The position numbers were made by a program, and so were the translations under genes. The notes below the pieces were generated by a model. The model made no database searches, was not told where the DNA came from, and worked only from the letters and a program-made list of their open reading frames with translations. Positions 58,270 to 64,000 of a DNA stretch of 64,000 nt are shown here, in pieces. Each line of letters begins with the position of its first letter. Position 1 is the stretch's first letter. This DNA is from CAZJQD01 sp964548165 [NCBI: uncultured bacterium] (GTDB taxonomy: Bacteria; UBA8481), in assembly GCA_964548165.1 (NCBI GenBank), contig CAZJQD010000006.1:37258-101257 (forward strand). The letters are read 5' to 3'.

Positions 58270-59433
58270 TTAGAAGGAAGCCACGAGCGAAGCGGCAATG
58301 ACGTCGTTGTCGATGTCAGAGACCGCGGAGGAGATACGCTGAAGGACGGACTCCTTGTTCAGGTCGTACTCAACCTTGAAGGTCACGTTGTCGGCGATAC
58401 GGTACGCGCCGGCAATGGCCAGCGTCGAGTAGTCGCTGACGAGGTCCGTGTTGGTCGCGTTGACGACCGCAATGCTGTTCTGCTTCGACTGAACGCGGTT
58501 GTAACGAACGCCCACGCCAATCTTGGCAGTCCAGTCGTACCAGCCCTCGACGTACCAGCCGACAACCTTGATGGGCTGAGCGGCAGTGGTAGCAGCGAGA
58601 AGAGCGGCCTGCTGCTCCTTGATGTTGACATACTCACCCTTGAGGGAGAGCGCGCCCCAGACATAGGAGGCGTCCACGCCGATGATGCTGCGATCGGGGT
58701 TGTTGACCTGGTTAGCGCCGTTAGCCGACCAAACGCTGTGCGAGCCCGAAACGCCAATTTCGAGGCCTTCGAGCGGCATCACGCCGAGGCGACCGGCAAT
58801 AGCCTTGTTGTTATTGTTTTCCGGCACAGCTCCGCGGAGGGTCGTCTGCACGGGGGTGTTAACGCCGGTCGTAATCGAAGCTCCGCCGAACGGATCGTTG
58901 TTGCTGACCGCGAGAGCGTAGGAAACCGGCGAGAACGAACCGAACACGCCGACGCCGTCGATAGCACCGGTGGTGAAGGGCGAGAGGAGCGACATGTTGA
59001 TGAACTTGTTGAGGTTCGACTCAGAGACGCGCTGCTCGATACCAATGACGGAACCGAAGCGGCCGACCGAAATCTTGTTGTTCATCGGGCCGACGTTGTT
59101 GAAGTCGATCTGGGCGTAGTCGATGGTCGGAGCCGCGCCCAGGACGAAGTCGAAGGACATGTAGCCCGAGATGTCGTCGGTGAACTTGGTGTTGAGGTCG
59201 ATGTTGATGTTGTTGAGCGAGAACTGGTCGTTCCCGTTCCACGAACCCGCAGTGGAGTTCGAGGCCTGAAGGCGCGCCGGGTTGGAGATGACCGTGCCGT
59301 TGGGGTGAACCTGGCCCGCCGGATTCTCCGCTGCCCAGTAACCGATATCGATGTAACCGCTGATCGTGACGCCCGCCGCGGAGGCCGGCATCGCGAGGAA
59401 AGCGGCCATTGCAAGAATGGCAAACTTCTTCAT
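58270..59433 (-). CDS. Porin-like outer-membrane beta-barrel protein (paralogue B)
   Basis: A 387-aa barrel protein nearly identical in length and order to paralogue C. Signal peptide MKKFAILAMAAFLAMPASA, ISGYIDIGYWAAENP, SVGRFGSVIGIEQRVSES, strands with EGWYDW, and the C-terminal NDVIAASLVASF. Preceded by a leader of about 350 nt from a promoter TTGCAC-17-TAGGTT (59819-59791), with a hairpin GGCCC-cttaca-GGGCC and AAAGGGAA before the ATG. Monocistronic, with its own terminator. Likely abundant. Confidence 0.88.
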   Translation of the reverse strand: MKKFAILAMAAFLAMPASAAGVTISGYIDIGYWAAENPAGQVHPNGTVISNPARLQASNSTAGSWNGNDQFSLNNINIDLNTKFTDDISGYMSFDFVLGAAPTIDYAQIDFNNVGPMNNKISVGRFGSVIGIEQRVSESNLNKFINMSLLSPFTTGAIDGVGVFGSFSPVSYALAVSNNDPFGGASITTGVNTPVQTTLRGAVPENNNNKAIAGRLGVMPLEGLEIGVSGSHSVWSANGANQVNNPDRSIIGVDASYVWGALSLKGEYVNIKEQQAALLAATTAAQPIKVVGWYVEGWYDWTAKIGVGVRYNRVQSKQNSIAVVNATNTDLVSDYSTLAIAGAYRIADNVTFKVEYDLNKESVLQRISSAVSDIDNDVIAASLVASF

Positions 59434-59783
59434 GAGTAATATTCCCTTTCGTGGCCCTGTAAGGGGCCGTCCATAGTCAAATTAGTGTTCCCGAGACCCG
59501 TGCAGAACAGCACTCACCCCAAAGGGCTTGTCCTGTTCGAGGGCCGGTCTCCGGAGAGTAGCCCTGCTGCTTTTTTTCAATCCCATCCTGCCCTGGTCGC
59601 CCGAGTGTTCCTTCTGAAAGGCCCACGCGTCACCTCCTCGATCCTGAATTGGGGCGAGGCCGACGGGTTTTACGTCTCTCGGCCCGGCGAACATCGCCTT
59701 GCCTGGAAACGGATCTTGATTTTCAAACTCACCGAGACCGCCTCATCGGCGGCCCTCCCTGCGAGTACCTAGACCCACAGGTA
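59434..59783 (-). ncRNA. Conserved long 5' leader of porin B
   Basis: The predicted transcript start near 59784 gives an untranslated region of about 350 nt. From the ATG back to about 59700 it is nearly colinear with the leader of porin C (61115-61383), including GACGTAAAACCCGTCGGCCT and GAGGAGGTGACGCGTGGGCC blocks. A small GTG-initiated frame after GAGGAGGTGA is not conserved in frame (a one-base indel), so conservation is at RNA or DNA level. A cis-regulatory RNA is suspected. No known riboswitch motif was recognised. Confidence 0.55.
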
Positions 59784-59790
59784 TCGGAGA

Positions 59791-59819
59791 AACCTAGCAT
59801 GAGGAAAACAGAGGTGCAA
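59791..59819 (-). promoter_or_regulatory. Promoter of porin B
   Basis: On the minus strand TTGCAC (59819-59814), 17-bp spacer, TAGGTT (59796-59791). Start predicted near 59784. Confidence 0.55.
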
Positions 59820-59869
59820 GGGGTTTTCTGTCCCTGATCAGAAAATAAATCACAAGCTACACTGCCCTG

Positions 59870-59885
59870 ATAACTTTGAAGTTAT
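59870..59885. promoter_or_regulatory. Perfect 16-bp palindrome upstream of porin B promoter
   Basis: ATAACTTTGAAGTTAT, an inverted repeat with a 2-nt centre, about 55-70 bp upstream of the -35. An operator is plausible. The 517-bp gap 59434-59950 holds this, the leader, the promoter and the porin C terminator; no gene. Confidence 0.5.
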
Positions 59886-59892
59886 GTGAAAA

Positions 59893-59930
59893 CAATTAAA
59901 AAGCCGCCCCCGGACGGACCAGGGGCGGCT
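59893..59930 (-). terminator. Intrinsic terminator of porin C
   Basis: On the minus strand a 9-bp stem AGCCGCCCC/GGGGCGGCT (extended with GG/CC across a mismatch) is followed by TTTTTAATTG, 20 bp after the porin C stop at 59951. Confidence 0.9.
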
Positions 59931-59950
59931 GTAAGCCTGTCTAATGTATC

Positions 59951-61114
59951 TTAGAAGGAAGCGACGAGTGAAGCGGCGATAACGTCGTTGTCAACGTCGC
60001 TGATCGCGGAGGAGATGCGCTGAAGCACCGACTCCTCGTTGATGTCGTACTCAACCTTGAAAGTTACGTTATCCGCAATGCGGTACGCGCCGGCAATGGC
60101 CAGCGTCGAATAGTCGCTCACGAGGTCCGTGTTGGTCGAGTTGACGACCGCAATGCTGTTCTGCTTGTTCTGCACGCGGCTGTAACGAACGCCGACGCCA
60201 ATCTTTGAAGTCCAGTCATACCAGCCTTCGGCATACCAGCCGACGACCTTGATGGGCTGCGCGGCGACCGTCGGGGCAAGCAGAGCGGCCTGCTGTTCCT
60301 TGATGGACACATACTCCGCCTTAAGCGCGAGCGCGCCCCAGACGTAGGAGGCGTCCACGCCGAGGATGCTACGGTCAGGGTTGTTGACCTGACCCGCGCC
60401 ATTGGCGGACCACACATTGTGCGAGGCAGAGATACCGATCTCAAGACCCTCAAGCGGTAGGGCGCCGATGCGGCCCGCAATCGCCTTGTTATTGTTGATG
60501 TCAGGAACCACTCCAGCCAAGGTTCCCATGCGCGGAGTAGCGACGCCGTTGGTGATCGACGCGCCGCCAAATGGATCGTCATTGCTGACCGCGAACGCGT
60601 AGGAGACAGACGAGAACGAGCCGAAGACTCCGATGCCGTCGATGCCGCCGACGGTGTACGGAGATAGAAGCGACATGTTGACGAACTTAAGCACGTTGCA
60701 CTCGCTGACCCGTTGCTCGATGCCAATCACGGAACCGAAGCGGCCGACCGAAATTTTGCTGTTCATAGGCCCAACGTTGTTGAAGTCGATCTGGGCAAAA
60801 TCGATGGTCGGCGCCCCTCCCTGAAAGAAATTGAACGAGATATAGCCGGAGATGTCGTCGGTAAACTTGGAGTTAAGGTCGACGTTGATGTCATTCAACG
60901 CAAACTGGTCATTTCCGTTCCATCCGCCAGGACCAGACGTCGCGGCCTGAAGACGCGACGGATTCGAGATAATGGTTCCATTCGGATGACGCTGGCCCTG
61001 CGGATTCTCCGCGGCCCAGTAGCCGATGTCGATATAACCGCTGATCGTCACGCCTGCAGCTGAGGCCGGCATCGCGATGAAAGCGGCCATTGCAAGAATG
61101 GCAAACTTCTTCAT
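59951..61114 (-). CDS. Porin-like outer-membrane beta-barrel protein (paralogue C)
   Basis: A 387-aa barrel protein, close paralogue of B with the same signal peptide (MKKFAILAMAAFIAMPASA), strand order, and C-terminus NDVIAASLVASF. Differences cluster in loops (for example GSITNGVATP-type loop near 200 and RVSECNVLKF, where a Cys replaces Ser). Preceded by its own copy of the long leader; followed by its own terminator. Tandem duplication gives gene dosage or antigenic variety; substrate is unknown. Confidence 0.88.
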   Translation of the reverse strand: MKKFAILAMAAFIAMPASAAGVTISGYIDIGYWAAENPQGQRHPNGTIISNPSRLQAATSGPGGWNGNDQFALNDINVDLNSKFTDDISGYISFNFFQGGAPTIDFAQIDFNNVGPMNSKISVGRFGSVIGIEQRVSECNVLKFVNMSLLSPYTVGGIDGIGVFGSFSSVSYAFAVSNDDPFGGASITNGVATPRMGTLAGVVPDINNNKAIAGRIGALPLEGLEIGISASHNVWSANGAGQVNNPDRSILGVDASYVWGALALKAEYVSIKEQQAALLAPTVAAQPIKVVGWYAEGWYDWTSKIGVGVRYSRVQNKQNSIAVVNSTNTDLVSDYSTLAIAGAYRIADNVTFKVEYDINEESVLQRISSAISDVDNDVIAASLVASF

Positions 61115-61383
61115 GAGTGATATTCCCTTTCGTGGCCCTGTAGGGGGCCGTCAATAGTCTAATTTGTCTTCCCGAGACGCGCCTGGAGCAGCACTCACAC
61201 CGAAAGGCGTGTCCAATTCGTAGGCCAGCCTCCAGAGAGTAGCCCTGCTACTGTTTTCAATCCCATCCTGCCTTGGTCGCCCGGGTGTTCCTTCTGAAAG
61301 GCCCACGCGTCACCTCCTCGTTCCATGATTTGGGGCGAGGCCGACGGGTTTTACGTCCGAGGAACCGCCGAACATCGCAGGCC
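61115..61383 (-). ncRNA. Conserved long 5' leader of porin C
   Basis: Second copy of the leader described for porin B, with substitutions and small indels but the same blocks and the same hairpin before AAAGGGAA and the ATG. A TTGACA lies at 61407-61402 without a clear -10. Upstream, the 597-bp gap 61115-61711 has no gene; see also the inverted repeat at 61580-61601. Confidence 0.55.
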
Positions 61384-61579
61384 CAAGGAACGAGTCTTGG
61401 TTGTCAACTTCACTGAGCGCCCGCTGAAGCGCACCGACTGCCCGCACTACAGTGCGCAGATGCCAGCAAAATCAGCCGTGCTGAGAACTTTCGGCCCCCG
61501 TACGTGGAACAACAAGCACATGTCGTGCCAAGCTGGCAAATAGACGGTTACGCGATAGGGGCGCGAAAAGCCGCGTAGC

Positions 61580-61601
61580 TTTGACCTCAAATCCGGTCAA
61601 A
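61580..61601. promoter_or_regulatory. Inverted repeat TTTGACC-N8-GGTCAAA
   Basis: A 7-bp perfect inverted repeat with 8-nt spacing lies between the porin C leader and the nucleotidyltransferase 3' end. A dimeric regulator site is possible. Confidence 0.4.
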
Positions 61602-61711
61602 ATTTCGATCGACTGCGCGGGAGCGATCGGCGACGCGCACAGGGAGCAAGGCGGTTACAAGCCAGAATCTCGAAGGCATCAGCTCGAGCCTTTGCCACGT
61701 CCGGCGTCGGT

Positions 61712-62287
61712 TCAGAGCCACGGCGTCTCTCGTTTCGCCCGAAACCGCGCCCGCAGTTCGGCCAGCTCCTCCTCGGTCCCCCCGAGGAACATAAAATCGA
61801 TCGAGTCTTTGGCGGAATCGCGGTTCATCAAAGCCCGAATTTTCATCTCCTTCAGGTCGGCACGGGATGCCACCAGGATGCTCACACCGGCCAGAACCTG
61901 CGCCTCCGCGCGCTCTGCCACCCCGGAAGCTGGCACGGGAAAATCCACCAGCACATCCAGGCGCAGTTGCTCCTCCGGGTGCCAGAAAAAGAGCGAATCC
62001 GGGAGTTCCTCGCGCGCCTTCAACTTCGCGATGACCTCTTCCCTCAGAATTCGCCTTGGACTCCCATCTTCATTGAGCTTCGTGATGAGGCAGAAACCGG
62101 CCGCATAGAGCCCGGACATGACTTCTTCCCATTGAGAGGCCCGTCCCACCAGAAAATCCGCATCCTTGGTCGAGCGGTCGGACCCATGAAGGATCATGGC
62201 CACTCCCCCCACGACAACCGGGCGTATCCCTCTCTCCTGTAGCGCCTCCAGTGCCCGGGAGACGACCTTATGGACGGTGGATGTCAT
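61712..62287 (-). CDS. Nucleotidyltransferase-fold protein (AbiEii/MNT-like)
   Basis: A 191-aa protein. VVVGGVAMILHGSDRSTKDADFLV is the pol-beta NTase pattern (GG then DxD, Asp42 and Asp44), with a third Asp in LRLDVLVDF, so catalysis is possible. Families with this fold include toxin-type NTases of TA and abortive-infection modules and domain-of-unknown-function NTases. ATG 62287 overlaps the 3' end of the small upstream gene by 20 bp. Part of a four-gene minus-strand group with hicB-hicA. Confidence 0.75.
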   Translation of the reverse strand: MTSTVHKVVSRALEALQERGIRPVVVGGVAMILHGSDRSTKDADFLVGRASQWEEVMSGLYAAGFCLITKLNEDGSPRRILREEVIAKLKAREELPDSLFFWHPEEQLRLDVLVDFPVPASGVAERAEAQVLAGVSILVASRADLKEMKIRALMNRDSAKDSIDFMFLGGTEEELAELRARFRAKRETPWL

Positions 62288-62474
62288 GCCGCCTCGGCAG
62301 AACAATGCTATCGAACTCGGTTTCCGGTTCGGGGGACGCCCCCCCATGGCCCATCAACCCCAAACCCCGCAGAAAGGCAAAGTTTCGATCGATCGCGAGC
62401 TCCGGCGTCATCGGCGGCACCTCCTCCTCGGAAGGCAACCGCGGCTCATCATCCCGAGTCTCAAAGATTCTCAT
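62268..62474 (-). CDS. Small protein of unknown function preceding the NTase
   Basis: A 68-aa hydrophilic protein, acidic at the start (MRIFETRDDEPRLPSEEEVP) with a central helix (PELAIDRNFAFLRGLGLMG) and a charged tail. It lies 9 bp after the HicA stop, and its 3' end overlaps the NTase start by 20 bp, so coupled translation suggests a partner of the NTase. No helix-turn-helix or known antitoxin motif is recognised. Could be a spurious ORF, but the overlap supports it. Confidence 0.5.
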   Translation of the reverse strand: MRIFETRDDEPRLPSEEEVPPMTPELAIDRNFAFLRGLGLMGHGGASPEPETEFDSIVLPRRHDIHRP

Positions 62475-62483
62475 GCGCCCTGT

Positions 62484-62717
62484 CTAAACCTCTGCGAGCA
62501 GAGCGACGAATCTATCGGGCGTCATCTCGATATCTCTCAGTATCTCCCGAATGAGCGGCCGGGCCAGGTCGCGACCGGCGTGATTGGGAACGGTCGTCGT
62601 TCTTCCGTCTGGATGACGGAAGAAGACATGACTTCCTTTCTGGCGGATAGCCAGGAACCCCTCCGTCTTCAAGAGGCGCTCCATCGTCCTGAAATTGACG
62701 ATGGGGAGCCGACTCAT
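62484..62717 (-). CDS. hicA: HicA-family toxin (mRNA interferase)
   Basis: A 77-aa dsRBD-like protein of the HicA/YcfA family that cleaves mRNA. FLAIRQKGSHVFFRHPDGRT contains the catalytic His in GSHVFFRH; TTVPNHAGRDLARPLIREIL follows as in the family. The ATG overlaps the HicB stop (ATGA). Together they form a type II toxin-antitoxin pair. Confidence 0.92.
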   Translation of the reverse strand: MSRLPIVNFRTMERLLKTEGFLAIRQKGSHVFFRHPDGRTTTVPNHAGRDLARPLIREILRDIEMTPDRFVALLAEV

Positions 62718-62932
62718 ACGGCAATTTCAACCTGCTGAAGCCCCACGAACTGCGGCAAAACGTCCGTTTGCTTCCCGCTCTCCTCAAGGCAGAGTTCCAG
62801 CACTTCTTTCAAGTTCCGATTGAGCTCGTCCAAGGTGGCCGCCTGCGTGTGAGCGCCCACGATACCGGGAACCGTCCCGACGTAGAGCTTCGTCTCGGAA
62901 TCCCACTCCACATATGCCGTAAACGTTCTCAT
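62714..62932 (-). CDS. hicB: HicB-family antitoxin
   Basis: A 72-aa HicB-like protein (partial RNase-H-like fold) that neutralises HicA. MRTFTAYVEWDSETKLYVG, VPGIVGAHTQAATLDELNRNL and the helix LKEVLELCLEE are the family signature. It lacks the C-terminal DNA-binding domain seen in longer HicB proteins, so autoregulation may need another factor. First gene of the group; the gap to rfbB-like is only about 20 bp. Confidence 0.9.
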   Translation of the reverse strand: MRTFTAYVEWDSETKLYVGTVPGIVGAHTQAATLDELNRNLKEVLELCLEESGKQTDVLPQFVGLQQVEIAV

Positions 62933-62951
62933 CTGCCCTCCAATTCAGATT

Positions 62952-63995
62952 CTACGCGGAACTGTCTTTTCTGCCCAGCGAGCCGTAATGCCTCGCGAAG
63001 AAGTCCTTCGACGCGTGTTTGAGCGGTTGCCACCAGCCGGCGTTCTCTCGGTACCACCGCACCGTCTCCGGGAGCCCGCTCTCCACCGGCCGCCGCTCGG
63101 CAAAGCCCAGCGCATCCAGCCTGGCTCCGTCCACCGCATACCTCCGGTCATGACCCGGCCTATCCTTCACCGGCTCGATCCCGTCCGCTTCGCTCCGCTC
63201 CATCTCCTTGAGGATGACGCCGACGACCTCCAGGTTCCGCCGCTCGTTCTTGCCGGGGACGTTATACGCCTGCCCGCTCTCGCCCCGCTCCGCCACGGTC
63301 CAGATGGCCCGCGCATGATCCTCCACGTGGAGCCAGTCGCGGACCTGGCCGCCGTCGCCATACAGGGGGATCCGTCGCCCCTCGATCAGCTCGGTCACCG
63401 CGAACGGGATGAGCTTCTCGGGATACTGGTTCGGGCCGTAGGTGTTGGCGCCCCGCGTGGCGACGACATCCAGGCCGTGAGTCGTGTGATACGAGAACGC
63501 CAACAGCTCGCCGCCGGCCTTGGCCGCCGAATACGGCGAGGAAGGGGAGAAGCGATCCAGCTCGCCAAACGCGCCCTCGGCGATCGAACCATACACCTCG
63601 TCGGTCGAGACCTGGACGAACCGGATCCGGCGCCCACCCAGCCGGGCCGCCGCCGCCTTTTCTTCCGCGCGCACCGCCTCGCAGAGCACGTGCACGCCGT
63701 AGACGTTGGTCCTCAGGAACGCGTCGGCGTCGTCGATCGATCGGTCGACATGGGTCTCGGCGGCGACGTTGATGACCCGGTCCGTGCCCGTCATAACGGA
63801 CGCGACGATGTCGCGGTCGGCGATATCGCCGCGCACGAAGCGGTACCCGGGATGAGCCTCGACGTCGGAGAGGTTGGCCGGGTTTCCCGCGTATGTCAGC
63901 TTGTCCAGGTTGACGATGCGATGGCCCTCGGCAAGGAGCAGCCGCACCAGGTGCGACCCGATGAACCCACACCCACCCGTAACAAGAATATTCAT
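62952..63995 (-). CDS. rfbB: dTDP-glucose 4,6-dehydratase
   Basis: A 347-aa NAD-dependent dehydratase that makes dTDP-4-keto-6-deoxy-D-glucose. TGGCGFIGSHLVRLLL, LDKLTYAGN, the catalytic STDEVYG and YSAAKAGGE (YxxxK), TRGANTYGPNQYPEKLIP and the later PGHDRRYAVD are all present. Complete: ATG 63995 lies five bases inside the window edge. It supplies the intermediate for RmlC/RmlD-type steps; homologues of those lie at 2.9-4.1 kb. Upstream context is outside the window. Confidence 0.95.
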   Translation of the reverse strand: MNILVTGGCGFIGSHLVRLLLAEGHRIVNLDKLTYAGNPANLSDVEAHPGYRFVRGDIADRDIVASVMTGTDRVINVAAETHVDRSIDDADAFLRTNVYGVHVLCEAVRAEEKAAAARLGGRRIRFVQVSTDEVYGSIAEGAFGELDRFSPSSPYSAAKAGGELLAFSYHTTHGLDVVATRGANTYGPNQYPEKLIPFAVTELIEGRRIPLYGDGGQVRDWLHVEDHARAIWTVAERGESGQAYNVPGKNERRNLEVVGVILKEMERSEADGIEPVKDRPGHDRRYAVDGARLDALGFAERRPVESGLPETVRWYRENAGWWQPLKHASKDFFARHYGSLGRKDSSA

Positions 63996-64000
63996 AGGAT

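Noticed and set aside
59482-59694. 70-residue minus-strand frame in the porin B leader
   Set aside because: It is not conserved in frame in the porin C leader, and the shorter GTG frame is shifted by a one-base indel.
59434-59700. Known riboswitch in the porin leader
   Set aside because: Motifs for cobalamin, c-di-GMP, SAM, TPP, glycine and ZTP classes were looked for by eye and not found; left as an unknown conserved leader.

Overview
The window is GC-rich, gene-dense bacterial chromosomal DNA. The cell envelope is Gram-negative: C-terminal-Phe outer-membrane barrel proteins, a TatA subunit, MurJ, a GT9 heptosyltransferase-type enzyme and an O-antigen-ligase-like protein. It makes flagella (FlgL) and carries many GAF/PAS/GGDEF/two-component signalling proteins. 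The phylum cannot be settled from the sequence. The core order dprA - smg-like - topA - trmFO - xerC and the frequent 4-bp start/stop overlaps (ATGA, GTGA and apparently CTGA) fit a free-living bacterium outside the best-studied groups.

Layout. 1-6 kb: a GGDEF protein (cut by the window edge), an NAD-dependent epimerase whose 3' end is replaced by a small inverted-repeat element, then a minus-strand operon of a DnaE-type PHP domain fused to TPRs, an RmlD-like reductase, an RmlC-like cupin and a histidine phosphatase. 6-10.7 kb: TrmJ, a geranylgeranyl-reductase-family flavoprotein and a sensor kinase/sigma54-activator pair. 10.7-17.3 kb: minus-strand genes for carbon-chain chemistry (type III PKS, YceI, BioF-like synthase, FabF-like KS, SDR, class IV PLP enzyme, redoxin). 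17.5-23.9 kb: DoxX, FlgL, MurJ, multi-GAF protein with degenerate GGDEF. 23.9-30.4 kb: membrane protein, Dus, Ppx/GppA, membrane PAS protein, exported protein, anti-sigma-like protein. 30.8-36.5 kb: two paralogous cyclic-nucleotide-binding proteins beside TatA, GT9, TPR protein, Maf. 36.5-41.4 kb: NadB, purine nucleoside phosphorylase, a P-loop protein and a transporter-like protein. 41.5-49.8 kb: galE-like fragment, dprA, smg, topA, trmFO, xerC, lipid kinase. 50-56.7 kb: degenerate hybrid kinase and a surface-polysaccharide group (GT2, carbamoyltransferase, O-antigen ligase, SGNH protein). 56.9-61.1 kb: three paralogous porin-like genes, two preceded by a duplicated long leader. 61.7-62.9 kb: nucleotidyltransferase, small ORF, HicA, HicB. 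62.95-64 kb: dTDP-glucose 4,6-dehydratase.

Themes. Sugar-nucleotide and surface-polysaccharide genes recur (epimerase, RmlC/RmlD-like, RfbB, GT2, GT9, carbamoyltransferase, ligase). Many first genes of transcripts have a TANNNT -10 element ending only 6-7 nt before the start codon, suggesting widespread leaderless mRNAs. The intergenic gaps repeatedly hold one family of 150-280 bp inverted-repeat elements with CACGGAGRCACGGAG-type arms. The most distinctive points are the PHP-TPR fusion, the paired cNMP-binding proteins with an unrecognised helical domain, the fatty-acid/polyketide-like operon with a tandemly duplicated gene junction, and the duplicated porin leaders. No tRNA, rRNA or CRISPR array was seen.
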